From NCBI RefSeq assembly GCF_946482605.1, contig NZ_CAMLSE010000004.1, forward strand, positions 310,001 to 374,000: a stretch of DNA of 64,000 nucleotides, in the 5' to 3' direction. Source of the stretch: an uncultured Dyadobacter sp. (GTDB taxonomy: Bacteria; Bacteroidota; Bacteroidia; Cytophagales; Spirosomataceae). The notes under the pieces were generated by a model, which was not told where the DNA came from, searched no databases, and worked only from the letters and a program-made list of their open reading frames with translations. The first letter of the stretch is position 1; each line of letters opens with the position of its first letter. The translations under genes were made by a program, and so were the position numbers. Below, piece after piece: positions 8,646 through 17,495 of the stretch.

Positions 8646-10175
8646 ATGAATCGTATTTCATTAGCTCAGATCGAGCAGTATGCTTTTGAAAAGAAGGAAT
8701 TTATCTTAGCCGAAGACGCCCTCCATCAAGTATCCCAATCCTTTGCTTTTTTAACTAACTTCTCCAAAGACAAAATCATATACGGGATCAATACCGGCTT
8801 TGGCCCTATGGCGCAATACCGGATCGAGACCGATCAGCTCAATAATCTGCAATACAACCTGATCCGCAGCCATTCGAGCGGGGTTGGGAAGCCGCTTAAT
8901 GAGGTATATGCGCGCAGTGTGATGCTTGCGCGCCTGAATTCTTTTTTACAGGCCAATTCCGGCGTCAGTACTGCGGTCATCAAACAGCTCGTATCGTTCC
9001 TCAATCAGGGCATTGTACCCGAGATCTTCGAACATGGCAGCGTGGGAGCGAGCGGCGACCTGGTACAGCTTTCGCATTTGGGCCTGAACCTGATCGGGGA
9101 GGGGCATGTGTACCAGCAGGGCTTGCGGCGGAAAACGGCGGAAGTGCTGGCTGAAAAGAACATCAAACCCCTGAAAATGGAGTTGCGCGATGGCCTGGGG
9201 TTGATCAACGGTACTTCCTGCATGACCGGGATGGCGGCGATCAACCTGATCTACGCCAAGCGACTCGTTCAATGGGCCATTGCTGCGTCGTCGATGCTGA
9301 ACGAGGCGATCGAGTCGTTCGACGATTCGTTTTCCAAACAGCTGAATGCCGTCAAGCACCACAAAGGTCAGCAGCAGATCGCTCAGCTTATGCGTGATTT
9401 TGTCGCTGGAAGTGGGCTGATCCGCAGCCGCGAAGAGCTTTTCCGCGATGACACGGCAATGCAAAAGACTGAATTTGAACGCAAAATACAGGAGTACTAT
9501 TCGATCCGCTGCGTGCCGCAGATCCTGGGGCCTGTCCTCGATACGATCCACTACGCGCAGGAAGTGGTTGAAAATGAGTTGAATTCGACGAATGACAACC
9601 CGATTGTCAGCCCGGACGACGATAATGTGTTCCATGGCGGCAATTTTCATGGGGATTACATTTCGCTGGAAATGGATAAGGTAAAACTGGTACTGACGAA
9701 GCTCACCATGCTGATGGAGCGCCAGCTCAACTTCCTGATGAACAGCAAGCTGAACGGGAAATTCCCGCCGTTCCTGAATGCAGGTACCTGGGGACTCAAC
9801 TTCGGCTTCCAGGGCGTGCAGTTTACGGCTACCTCTACCACGGCGGAAAGCCAGGCATTGTCGACGTCGGTTTATGTGCACAGCATTCCAAACAACAATG
9901 ACAACCAGGATATCGTCAGCATGGGTACCAACAGCGCGGTGATCGCCAAGCAGGTGCTTGAAAATGCTTTTCAGGTGATGGCTATCCACATCATGGCCAT
10001 TTGCCAGGCAATCGATTTGCTGCATCCTGAAGAAAAGGAGAAACTGTCGCCGAACGCGCAGTCCATTTACACACAGATCCGCCGGGAAGCCCATTTTGTG
10101 ACCGACGACGTGCCGCAGTCCGAAAGTATTGCAGCCGTTTTTGAATATATCAAAGAAACCCCATTCCATTTATGA
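8646..10175 (+). CDS. Aromatic amino acid ammonia-lyase (tyrosine/histidine ammonia-lyase family)
   Basis: A 509-residue member of the MIO-dependent ammonia-lyase family. The Ala-Ser-Gly triad that cyclises to the MIO prosthetic group is at residues 135-137 (GSVGASGDL), and the catalytic tyrosine loop YGINTGFG is at 46-53. Substrate-selectivity positions read Ser-His (75-76) as in histidine lyases, but no histidine-degradation genes flank it. Heading a polyene cluster, it most likely deaminates tyrosine to 4-coumarate, the aryl starter of flexirubins; this assignment is from context. Its stop overlaps the fabG-like start by 4 bases (ATGA), which implies translational coupling. Confidence 0.88.
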   Translation: MNRISLAQIEQYAFEKKEFILAEDALHQVSQSFAFLTNFSKDKIIYGINTGFGPMAQYRIETDQLNNLQYNLIRSHSSGVGKPLNEVYARSVMLARLNSFLQANSGVSTAVIKQLVSFLNQGIVPEIFEHGSVGASGDLVQLSHLGLNLIGEGHVYQQGLRRKTAEVLAEKNIKPLKMELRDGLGLINGTSCMTGMAAINLIYAKRLVQWAIAASSMLNEAIESFDDSFSKQLNAVKHHKGQQQIAQLMRDFVAGSGLIRSREELFRDDTAMQKTEFERKIQEYYSIRCVPQILGPVLDTIHYAQEVVENELNSTNDNPIVSPDDDNVFHGGNFHGDYISLEMDKVKLVLTKLTMLMERQLNFLMNSKLNGKFPPFLNAGTWGLNFGFQGVQFTATSTTAESQALSTSVYVHSIPNNNDNQDIVSMGTNSAVIAKQVLENAFQVMAIHIMAICQAIDLLHPEEKEKLSPNAQSIYTQIRREAHFVTDDVPQSESIAAVFEYIKETPFHL

Positions 10176-10903
10176 ATTGTGCATTGGTAACCGGTGCGTC
10201 CAGAGGACTTGGCAGGGCCATTGCGGTTCAGTTGGCCAAAGACCATGGTTTGTATGTATTGATCAACTACGCGTCCAACCTGGCTGCTGCGGAAGAAACC
10301 CTGGCGGAAATCCGGGCAGCGGGAGGTGATGGAGAGGTGCTGCATTTCAATGTCCAGCATAAAGCGGAGGTGGATGAGGCACTGAACGGCTGGCGGGAAA
10401 AGAATGAAGACAAATTCATCAGTGTTCTGGTGAATAATGCGGGCATTACCCGGGACGGATTGTTCATGTGGATGCCCGAAAAGGACTGGGACGATGTGCT
10501 GAACATTTCGGCGAAAGGTCTTTTCAACGTCACCCAGAATGCCATCCAGCAAATGTTGCGCAAGCGCACGGGCCGGATCGTCAATATCGCCTCGGTATCC
10601 GGGGTGAAAGGCGTGGCGGGCCAGGCGAATTATTCGGCTGCCAAAGGAGCGGTCATCGCCGCTACCAAATCGCTGGCGCAGGAAGTTGCCAAACGGAAGA
10701 TCACGGTCAATGCAGTAGCGCCCGGTTTCATCACCAGCGATATGACCAAGGATCTGAACGAGGACGAATTGAAACAAATGATACCGATGAACCGTTTTGG
10801 CAAAGCGGAGGAGGTTGCTCATCTCGTGAGCTTCCTGGTTTCCGATAAAGCTGCGTACATTACAGGCGAAGTAATCAATATCAACGGAGGAATTTACTCA
10901 TAA
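10172..10903 (+). CDS. 3-oxoacyl-ACP reductase, FabG-like SDR
   Basis: A 243-residue short-chain dehydrogenase. It shows the NADPH-binding motif TGASRGLG (residues 7-14), NNAG (88-91), the active-site serine in IASVSG (Ser141) and YSAAK (Tyr154, Lys158). The family reduces 3-oxoacyl-ACP to 3-hydroxyacyl-ACP. Here it would perform the single reduction of each polyene extension cycle. It is coupled by a 4-base overlap to the ammonia-lyase and lies 3 bases before a ketosynthase. Confidence 0.92.
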   Translation: MNCALVTGASRGLGRAIAVQLAKDHGLYVLINYASNLAAAEETLAEIRAAGGDGEVLHFNVQHKAEVDEALNGWREKNEDKFISVLVNNAGITRDGLFMWMPEKDWDDVLNISAKGLFNVTQNAIQQMLRKRTGRIVNIASVSGVKGVAGQANYSAAKGAVIAATKSLAQEVAKRKITVNAVAPGFITSDMTKDLNEDELKQMIPMNRFGKAEEVAHLVSFLVSDKAAYITGEVININGGIYS

Positions 10904-10906
10904 TCC

Positions 10907-12124
10907 ATGAGCCATAGGGTCGTCATCACCGGTATCGGCATTTACTCTTGCCTGGGACAGAACCTGGGAGAGGTTGCACAGTCACTGTATGCCGGGAAAA
11001 GTGGCATTGTCTTCGATCAGGTTAGGAAAGATTTTGGTTTCCGCTCTGCCCTCACCGGCATGGTGCAGGAGCCCGACCTGAAAAATTACCTGTCGCGCAG
11101 GCAGCGCCTTGGCATGCACCAGCCTGCGGTGTACGCCTATATGGCCACACGCGAGGCACTCGAACTGTCGGGGCTGGATGTCGATTTCCTTGAGAAAACG
11201 GAAACCGGCATTATATATGGAAACGACAGTACGGCGGCATCCGTGGTGGAAGCCGTCGACAGGGTCAAGGAAAAACATGATACGACATTGATCGGAAGCG
11301 GTGCTATTTTTCAGAACATGAACAGCACCGTGAATATGAACCTTTCGACGATCTTCAAGCTGAAAGGGATCAATTTTACATTAAGCGCAGCTTGTGCATC
11401 CGGTTCGCATTCCATCGGAATGGGTTACCTGATGATAAGCCAGGGGTTGCAGGAGCGCGTGATATGCGGGGGCGCGCAGGAGATCAATGCGGCCGCTATG
11501 GCCAGCTTCGATGGCCTCGGCACGTTCTCGGTCCGGGAGTCGGAGCCGGAGAAGGCCTCACGTCCGTTCGATCGCGACCGCGACGGACTGATCCCGAGCG
11601 GCGGTGCAGCTACCGTCATCCTGGAATCCTACGAAACCGCCGTAAAAAGGGGCGCACCTATTCTGGCTGAACTGATCGGTTATGGTTTTTCTTCCAATGG
11701 CGACCATATCTCCAACCCCAGCATCGACGGCCAGACACGCTCCTTGCAAATGGCCTTGAAGCAAGCCGGCATTTCAACAGGCGATATCGATTACATCAAT
11801 GCACATGCTACTTCTACGCCGGTAGGTGATGGCAGTGAGGCGAGGGCGATTTATGAGGTATTCGGGAGCGATGTCCCGGTGAGTTCCACCAAGTCTATGA
11901 CCGGACATGAATGCTGGATGGCAGGTGCGAGCGAGATCGTTTACTCAATGCTGATGATGCAGAATTCCTTCATCGCGCCGAATATCAACTTCGAAAACCC
12001 GGACGAAGACTCTGCCCGGATCAACATCATTGCTGAAACCAAAGAGCAGACAATCAACTGTTTCCTCTCCAACTCGTTCGGTTTCGGGGGTACCAATTCA
12101 ACATTGATTCTCAGGAGAATCTAA
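10907..12124 (+). CDS. Beta-ketoacyl-ACP synthase (FabF-like), complete catalytic triad
   Basis: A 405-residue ketosynthase with the nucleophile in SAACASGSH (Cys163) and the two histidines in NAHATSTPVGD (His300) and TGHECWMAG (His334), followed by the C-terminal SFGFGGTNS loop. It would catalyse decarboxylative condensation of malonyl-ACP with the growing acyl chain. It closes the first rightward gene group; a 0.2-kb gap with promoter-like sequence follows. Several ketosynthases in the window make the exact job of each (priming, elongation, head-group extension) uncertain. Confidence 0.92.
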   Translation: MSHRVVITGIGIYSCLGQNLGEVAQSLYAGKSGIVFDQVRKDFGFRSALTGMVQEPDLKNYLSRRQRLGMHQPAVYAYMATREALELSGLDVDFLEKTETGIIYGNDSTAASVVEAVDRVKEKHDTTLIGSGAIFQNMNSTVNMNLSTIFKLKGINFTLSAACASGSHSIGMGYLMISQGLQERVICGGAQEINAAAMASFDGLGTFSVRESEPEKASRPFDRDRDGLIPSGGAATVILESYETAVKRGAPILAELIGYGFSSNGDHISNPSIDGQTRSLQMALKQAGISTGDIDYINAHATSTPVGDGSEARAIYEVFGSDVPVSSTKSMTGHECWMAGASEIVYSMLMMQNSFIAPNINFENPDEDSARINIIAETKEQTINCFLSNSFGFGGTNSTLILRRI

Positions 12125-12160
12125 AACCCGGAAGTCAAACAACTTCTACTTCTTCGTGAA

Positions 12161-12196
12161 CGGCGGATATCTGCCGATCGAAATTTCGTATTTTTG
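12161..12196 (+). promoter_or_regulatory. Two adjacent palindromes and a -7 box in the intra-cluster gap
   Basis: Bases 12161-12176 form a nearly perfect palindrome centred on GATATC, and 12179-12188 (CGAAATTTCG) is a perfect one. TATTTTTG (12189-12196) follows directly and matches TAnnTTTG. This could be an operator plus promoter controlling the ACP-to-GT2 gene set, or the second palindrome could act as a weak terminator for the preceding ketosynthase. Confidence 0.35.
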
Positions 12197-12312
12197 TTCA
12201 CCTCCGATATGCCATACGGCGATAGCAATGATTTGAGATGTAATTTATTGTGTGACGGGTGGATTATATTTTAAAATTTGGGAATATTTTTAAACTATCA
12301 GCAAGAATAAAC

Positions 12313-12320
12313 TAATTTTG
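12313..12320 (+). promoter_or_regulatory. -7 promoter element (TAATTTTG) upstream of the ACP gene
   Basis: TAATTTTG matches the Bacteroidota -7 consensus perfectly and is identical to the element before the exporter operon. No good -33 box is present at 19 bases. Initiation about 6 bases downstream would start at the first ATG (12326), so translation from the second ATG (12347), after an A-rich leader, is favoured. Confidence 0.5.
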
Positions 12321-12346
12321 TAGCCATGTATGCTAACGATGTTAAA

Positions 12347-12592
12347 ATGAGTTTGGAAGAAGTTATTGAAGAGACCAGAGACTTTTTGTCTGAGGAATTT
12401 GAGGTGGACCGGGATTTGATTCTTCCTGAAAATAGTCTGAAAGACACTTTGGATCTGGACAGTCTCGACTACGTCGATCTGGTTGTGCTGATCGATGAAA
12501 ACCTTAATATCAAGCTCACAGGAGAAGATTTTAAAGATATCGTAACCTTCGGTGATTTTTATCAGCTTGTCGGTAAGAAACTTGCATTATAA
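12347..12592 (+). CDS. Acyl carrier protein (first of two in the cluster)
   Basis: A small acidic carrier of 81 residues from the ATG at 12347. An upstream in-frame ATG at 12326 would add seven residues but sits at the predicted transcription start. The phosphopantetheine attachment motif is LDLDSLDYVDL with Ser39. It would carry the aryl starter and the growing polyene as a thioester. It lies 2 bases before an acyltransferase gene and probably begins the second, long rightward operon. Confidence 0.9.
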   Translation: MSLEEVIEETRDFLSEEFEVDRDLILPENSLKDTLDLDSLDYVDLVVLIDENLNIKLTGEDFKDIVTFGDFYQLVGKKLAL

Positions 12593-12594
12593 GA

Positions 12595-13461
12595 ATGAGC
12601 CGTTGGGACGGTAAGACCAAGGGATCGCTGGCGGGTTATAAAATTTTCCTGTTTTTTATCAATACCCTCGGACTGGGCTTTGCCTACGGGCTCCTGCGGG
12701 TGGTCACTTACTACTATTATCTGTTTGCGGCAAAGCCAAGAAAAGCTTTGCTTGATTTTTACCAGAATACCCTTCACATCACAGGTTCCGATGCCAGAAA
12801 GATGGCGCGCAGGAATTTCTATATTTTCGGACAGACTCTCGTCGACCGGGCGGCGTTCCTGCTGGGAAAAAACCGGCAATTCTCTCACGTTTTTGAAAAC
12901 GAGCAATACCTGATCGACATCCGGGACGCCGGAAAAGGGGGGATTTTACTCAGCGCCCATGTCGGGAACTGGGAAACTGCCGGAAACCTGCTCAAAGGGC
13001 GCATTACCCCCACCATCAATATAGTCATGCTGGATGCCGAGGTGGAGAACATTAAAAAATACATGGATCTTTCCACGGGTGGCTCACGGTTTAAGGTTAT
13101 CGCGATCAAGGACGATCTTTCGCACATTATTTCAATCCGTAATGCATTGGTCAACAACGAGTTTGTGGCTATTCATGCCGACCGTTACCTGGAAGGTGCC
13201 AAATACATCGAAATGGATTTCCTGGGGCGCAAAGCGAAGTTTCCCTACGGGCCGTTCGTGATCGCTTCGAAGTTCAATGCGCCGGTAACTTTCGTTTTCG
13301 CGGCCAAAGACGGCAAGTTCAGTTATCATTTGAGCGCTACGATGCCCATTGTGGAAAAAATGAAACCTGAGGAAATTGCGCGGCTGTATGTGGAGGAGCT
13401 GGAACGGAAAGTGAAAGCGTTCCCGGAGCAATGGTTTAACTATTTTAACTTCTTTCAGTAA
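12595..13461 (+). CDS. LpxL/HtrB-like lipid acyltransferase
   Basis: A 288-residue protein of the lipid A biosynthesis acyltransferase family with an N-terminal hydrophobic segment (about residues 14-45) and the HX4E motif AHVGNWE (His122, Glu127). Relatives transfer acyl groups from ACP to a membrane acceptor at the inner leaflet. In aryl-polyene clusters similar enzymes are thought to attach the polyene to a lipid anchor; applying this here is inference. The stop codon shares one base with the next start. Confidence 0.87.
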   Translation: MSRWDGKTKGSLAGYKIFLFFINTLGLGFAYGLLRVVTYYYYLFAAKPRKALLDFYQNTLHITGSDARKMARRNFYIFGQTLVDRAAFLLGKNRQFSHVFENEQYLIDIRDAGKGGILLSAHVGNWETAGNLLKGRITPTINIVMLDAEVENIKKYMDLSTGGSRFKVIAIKDDLSHIISIRNALVNNEFVAIHADRYLEGAKYIEMDFLGRKAKFPYGPFVIASKFNAPVTFVFAAKDGKFSYHLSATMPIVEKMKPEEIARLYVEELERKVKAFPEQWFNYFNFFQ

Positions 13462-13880
13462 TGATCGTCGCAGAAGAGGCTATCACTGATTATATCCCGC
13501 ATCGCCCGCCATTTGTGATGGTCGGGAACCTGATTAGCGCCACGCGCGAGCGGTTTGAATCGGACTTCACCATTGCGGGCGATAATGTGCTGGTACAGGA
13601 GGGCTTTTTTCAGGAAACAGGGCTGATCGAGCACATTGCGCAAACCTGCGCGGCGTCGTTCGGCTATCTGGATAGCATGGAGGGGGGAGAGCCCAAAATC
13701 GGTTTTATCGGTGCCGTTAGCAAAGTGCTTGTGACTGAGTTGCCTCCGGCAGGCGCTACGATCCATACGGTGGTAACACCCCTGCACCAGTTGGGAAATA
13801 TTTACCTCGTGAAGGGCGAAAGTTTCCTGGATGGGCGTATATTGCTGGGATGTGAACTAAAAATCGTAGTAAGCGAGTAA
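13461..13880 (+). CDS. 3-hydroxyacyl-ACP dehydratase-like hotdog protein (ApeP type)
   Basis: A 139-residue single-hotdog protein. The N-terminal IPHRPPFVMV segment and the helix ETGLIEHIAQTCAAS correspond to the FabA/FabZ dehydratase core, and the length and context match the ApeP-like dehydratases of aryl-polyene clusters. It would remove water from 3-hydroxyacyl-ACP, leaving the trans double bond that is retained in the polyene. It overlaps the acyltransferase by 1 base and lies 6 bases before a thioesterase. Confidence 0.82.
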   Translation: MIVAEEAITDYIPHRPPFVMVGNLISATRERFESDFTIAGDNVLVQEGFFQETGLIEHIAQTCAASFGYLDSMEGGEPKIGFIGAVSKVLVTELPPAGATIHTVVTPLHQLGNIYLVKGESFLDGRILLGCELKIVVSE

Positions 13881-13886
13881 CCCCTA

Positions 13887-14312
13887 ATGACTGATTGCAT
13901 GATTTCTTCCGAAATAGATATAGACATCCGATTCAGCGAAACCGATGCCATGGGCGTGGTATGGCACGGCAACTATCTGAAATTTTTTGAGGACGGCAGG
14001 GAGGCATTCGGGAAAGAATTTGGATTGGAATACCTCGATATCCATGCCAAAGGCTTTGTAACACCGATCGTGAAATCGGAGATCGATCATAAAGCGCCCG
14101 TTTATTACGGGCAGGTCATCAAAGTCATCACCAGATATATCCCTACCAAGTCGGCAAAGATCCAGTTCGAATACGAGGTGATCAACATCACCACCGGGCA
14201 GCTTTGTGCCACGGGCAAAACCATGCAGGTATTCCTGGACCGTGATTCACGCGAGCTGGAACTGATCTCGCCGGATTTTTACAAGGAATGGAAAGCGCAG
14301 TACGACCTATGA
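13887..14312 (+). CDS. Acyl-CoA/ACP thioesterase, 4-hydroxybenzoyl-CoA thioesterase family
   Basis: A 141-residue hotdog protein with the 4HBT signature FSETDAMGVVWHGNYLKFFE, in which the aspartate after Glu-Thr is the usual catalytic residue. A second ATG at 13902 is also possible. The enzyme would hydrolyse acyl thioesters, perhaps releasing the finished or stalled polyene from the ACP. Its stop overlaps the next ketosynthase start by 4 bases (ATGA). Confidence 0.85.
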   Translation: MTDCMISSEIDIDIRFSETDAMGVVWHGNYLKFFEDGREAFGKEFGLEYLDIHAKGFVTPIVKSEIDHKAPVYYGQVIKVITRYIPTKSAKIQFEYEVINITTGQLCATGKTMQVFLDRDSRELELISPDFYKEWKAQYDL

Positions 14313-15391
14313 TTTACATTGGTGCCGAAGTCATCGTAAGTCCCCTGGGCGATAACGCGGAGGCTAACTGGCAGGCGCTCAGCGAGAACCGCAGCGGCAT
14401 TGCGCTTGCCCCGGCGGTAGGGTTCAGCGGAGAGGATATCCATTTGTCAAAAATCACCGGCCTCAGCGGGCCGTTGCGCTTTCAGCAACTGATTGTCAGA
14501 TCCTTATCGACGCTCAGCGGGCAAATTGACGCATCGATACTAGCTTCCGATAAAACGATCGTTCTGATCAGCTCCACCAAGGGAGCGCTGGACGACAACC
14601 TCCACGACCAGTTCAGCGAAACCTGCGCTGCGGTAAAGCAACGGTTCGGTCTCGCGCATTTGCCGATGGTCATCTCCAATGCCTGCATTTCGGGTGTTTT
14701 GACATTGAATGTGGCAGGTAATATGGTAGAGACAGGTCAGTATGAGCATGTTGTGGTGCTCGGTTGCGACGTTGCTTCCGATTTTGTACTCTACGGTTTT
14801 CAATCGCTGTTTGCCGTGAGCGACAAACCCTGTGCGCCTTTCGACGCTGCGCGGAATGGCATTACATTGGGGGAAGGCTGTGGCGCAGCATTGATTTCAG
14901 CTACAAGATCGGTTTATAATAATCTGCCTTTGGAACTCCTTACCGGGACAAGTGCCAACGACGCCAACCATATTTCGGGGCCATCGCGTACGGGGGAAGG
15001 GCTGGTGAGGAGCGTAAGCCGCACGATGCGGAAGCACGGGATCAATGCGGAAGAGATCGATTTTATTTGCGCGCACGGAACAGGCACGGTTTTCAATGAT
15101 GAAATGGAAGCCATCGCATTCGACCGCCTTTTGCTGCCGGACAAGCCCCTGAACAGTTTGAAAGGCTATTTCGGGCATACGCTCGGTGCGGCCGGTGTGA
15201 TTGAAACGGCCGTTTGTATGCAAATGATCAGGAATAGTATGCTGATCAAAAGCGCGGGCTACCGCGATGCGGGCACGTCCAGGCCTTTGAACATCATTCT
15301 TGAAAACGAACCGAAAAAGCTGCGGACCATTCTCAAAACCGCATCAGGCTTCGGCGGCGGCAACGCTTCATTGATGATCAGGGATTTATGA
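14309..15391 (+). CDS. Beta-ketoacyl-ACP synthase, compact form
   Basis: The start at 14309 is preferred over an in-frame ATG at 14288 because it gives an ATGA overlap with the thioesterase. The 360-residue protein keeps Cys126 (SNACISG), His256 (CAHGTGT) and His290 (FGHTLGAAG), so it is likely active although about 40 residues shorter than FabF. It overlaps the following Cys-less protein by 4 bases, a layout like a ketosynthase/chain-length-factor pair. Confidence 0.88.
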   Translation: MIYIGAEVIVSPLGDNAEANWQALSENRSGIALAPAVGFSGEDIHLSKITGLSGPLRFQQLIVRSLSTLSGQIDASILASDKTIVLISSTKGALDDNLHDQFSETCAAVKQRFGLAHLPMVISNACISGVLTLNVAGNMVETGQYEHVVVLGCDVASDFVLYGFQSLFAVSDKPCAPFDAARNGITLGEGCGAALISATRSVYNNLPLELLTGTSANDANHISGPSRTGEGLVRSVSRTMRKHGINAEEIDFICAHGTGTVFNDEMEAIAFDRLLLPDKPLNSLKGYFGHTLGAAGVIETAVCMQMIRNSMLIKSAGYRDAGTSRPLNIILENEPKKLRTILKTASGFGGGNASLMIRDL

Positions 15392-16014
15392 AAACGATTA
15401 CAGCATATTGCAATCTGCGGGCCGACGAATGCCTTGTGAACGGCGAAGTAATCGCGCGGCGCGACGCAGGTTCGGAAGATTACTGGTTCAAGCAGATTTA
15501 CAGGCGGCAGGAGCTGGGATATCCCAAATTCTATAAAATGGATGTGCTGTCTCAGGCGGGTCACCTGGCGACGGAGCTTATCAAACGCGCCAATCCGGAC
15601 ATTTCGGCTGCCTATGCAGATGATCAGATCGCGCTTGTGTTTGCAAATGCATCGTCCAGCGCGGAAACAGACCGCCGTTTTAAGCAGACTTATCAGGCGG
15701 GCGGATCGCCGAGCCCGTCGCTTTTCGTATATACATTACCCAATATCGTACTGGGGGAAATCGCGATCGCAAACAAATGGTACGGTGAAAATATGTTTGC
15801 TGTTTTGCCTAAATTCGTTCCCGGTTTTTACCTGGATTACAGCAAAATACTAATGGCTTCGGATAGCCTCGCATTGCTCTGCGGATGGTTGGAAGTTACG
15901 GCCGACACTACGGACGTTTTCCTTTTCACGGTAGAGGAACGGGACAGCGGCACGGAATTTAATCATGAAAATCTCCTTCATCTGTCGCAAACCGGCTCGG
16001 TAGCGGCAATTTAA
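15388..16014 (+). CDS. Short ketosynthase-related protein without catalytic residues
   Basis: A 208-residue protein translationally coupled to the preceding ketosynthase. The segment LVFANASSSAETDRRF and the later PSPSLFVYTLPNIVLGEIAI resemble the core of the N-terminal ketosynthase domain, but no active-site cysteine or histidine motif is present and the C-terminal half of the fold is missing. It may be a partner or stabilising subunit of the ketosynthase before it. The assignment to this superfamily is by pattern and context only. Confidence 0.6.
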   Translation: MKTITAYCNLRADECLVNGEVIARRDAGSEDYWFKQIYRRQELGYPKFYKMDVLSQAGHLATELIKRANPDISAAYADDQIALVFANASSSAETDRRFKQTYQAGGSPSPSLFVYTLPNIVLGEIAIANKWYGENMFAVLPKFVPGFYLDYSKILMASDSLALLCGWLEVTADTTDVFLFTVEERDSGTEFNHENLLHLSQTGSVAAI

Positions 16015-16037
16015 CAGACGCTCAATTAATCAGTAAT

Positions 16038-16298
16038 ATGGATAGTTTAAAACAGGATCTTAAAAAACAGATTATCGAACAGCTCAACCTGGAAGACCTT
16101 TCGGTGGAGGACATCGCGGACGACGCGCTGCTTTTCAACGACCAGGGCCTCGGGCTGGATTCGATCGATGCGCTCGAACTGATCGTGCTGCTCGAAAAAT
16201 ACCACGGCATCCAGCTTACCAACCCGGAAGAGGGCAAGGAGGCATTCAAGTCCATCAACACCATGGCGGAGTACATTCACAAAAGAAAAGCAGCTTAA
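16038..16298 (+). CDS. Acyl carrier protein (second)
   Basis: An 86-residue carrier with the attachment motif GLGLDSIDALEL (Ser42). It differs from the first carrier, which has Asp-Ser-Leu, so the two may load different acyl groups, for example starter and extender. It lies 23 bases after the Cys-less protein and 12 bases before a full-length ketosynthase. Confidence 0.92.
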   Translation: MDSLKQDLKKQIIEQLNLEDLSVEDIADDALLFNDQGLGLDSIDALELIVLLEKYHGIQLTNPEEGKEAFKSINTMAEYIHKRKAA

Positions 16299-16310
16299 CC
16301 ACCACACCGA

Positions 16311-17495
16311 ATGGGCGTTTGCATTACCGGTATCGGCGTCGTGTCGGCCATTGGCATGTCGGTGGAGGAAAACCTGGCCGCTTTGCGCGAGGGTAGGACC
16401 GGCATCGGGCCATTGCATTATCTGCAAGGCACGAAGGCATCGCTCGCCGGCGAAGTGAAGGCATCCAACGACGACCTGCGCAAGGCTTTGAACGTGGACA
16501 CCGAATACGTTTCGCGTACCTCCCTGCTCGGTTTGCAGGCTGCCCGCGAAGCCTGGGGCGACAGTAAGCGATCCGGGGTGATCCGTACCGGTATTATTTC
16601 GGCGACTTCGGTAGGCGGGATGGACCGCAGCGAGGTCTTTTACAAAGATTATTTAGCCCAAAATAACCCCGATTACAAACTGCTGACCACGCACGACAGC
16701 GGCAGTACTACCGAGCGCATTGCGAAAGAGCTGGGCATTACGGGTTATATCAATACACTTTCAACGGCCTGTTCGTCGGGCGTGAACGCGATTATGCTGG
16801 GCGCACGCCTGATATTGCAAGGCGTGCTCGACCGCGTGCTCGTGGGCGGTTCCGACGCGCTGAGCGGTTTTACGATCGATGGTTTCCGGTCGCTGATGAT
16901 CTACGACGATCAATGGTGCAGGCCATTCGACGAATCGAGGGCAGGCCTGAACCTGGGCGAAGGCGCTGGTTTTCTTCTTTTGGAAGGTGAAAAAAGTCTC
17001 GAACTGACAGGAAATACGCCCATTTGCCATGTGAGCGGCTGGGCGAATGCTGCGGATGCCTACCACCAGACGGCCTCCTCGCCGGATGGTAAAGGTGCTA
17101 CGCTGGCGATCGAAAACGCGATCCGCCGCGCCGGAATCGGGCTGGACCAGATCTCGTACGTGAATGCGCATGGTACCGGGACGAAGAACAACGATCATTC
17201 GGAGTCTGTCGCGTTGCAAAACGTTTTTGGCGATCGCATCCCGCCATTCAGTTCTACCAAAGCATTCACGGGACATACCCTGGCGGCCGCAGGAGCGATT
17301 GAAGCGGTGTTTTCGGCGCTGGCGATCCAGCATAACCTGATTTTCCCAAACCTGAATTACAGCACGCCGATTTCGGAGACAGGCCTTGTGCCGGCAACGC
17401 AGCTTGAAAAAGGCGCGGAAGTGCATGCGGTGCTCTCTAATTCATTTGGCTTCGGGGGGAATAATTCATCATTGGTTTTGACGAAATATGAGTAA
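16311..17495 (+). CDS. Beta-ketoacyl-ACP synthase (FabF-like), complete catalytic triad
   Basis: A 394-residue ketosynthase with Cys154 (STACSSGVNA), His287 (NAHGTGTKNND) and His322 (FTGHTLAAAG), and the C-terminal SFGFGGNNS loop. It is the most canonical of the three active ketosynthases and a good candidate for the main elongating enzyme of the polyene. It overlaps the following Cys-less ketosynthase-like gene by 8 bases, which suggests the two products form a complex. Confidence 0.93.
   Translation: MGVCITGIGVVSAIGMSVEENLAALREGRTGIGPLHYLQGTKASLAGEVKASNDDLRKALNVDTEYVSRTSLLGLQAAREAWGDSKRSGVIRTGIISATSVGGMDRSEVFYKDYLAQNNPDYKLLTTHDSGSTTERIAKELGITGYINTLSTACSSGVNAIMLGARLILQGVLDRVLVGGSDALSGFTIDGFRSLMIYDDQWCRPFDESRAGLNLGEGAGFLLLEGEKSLELTGNTPICHVSGWANAADAYHQTASSPDGKGATLAIENAIRRAGIGLDQISYVNAHGTGTKNNDHSESVALQNVFGDRIPPFSSTKAFTGHTLAAAGAIEAVFSALAIQHNLIFPNLNYSTPISETGLVPATQLEKGAEVHAVLSNSFGFGGNNSSLVLTKYE

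Noticed and set aside
8946..10169. Long 407-codon open frame on the minus strand opposite the ammonia-lyase gene
   Set aside because: It lies wholly inside the clear ammonia-lyase gene, shows no domain motif and is rich in basic and His residues as expected for an antisense shadow frame.
8646..10175. Histidine utilisation (HutH) role for the ammonia-lyase
   Set aside because: No hutU, hutI or hutG genes are nearby and the gene is fused into a polyene operon by a 4-base overlap; a tyrosine lyase role is more likely, although the Ser-His selectivity pair is histidine-lyase-like.
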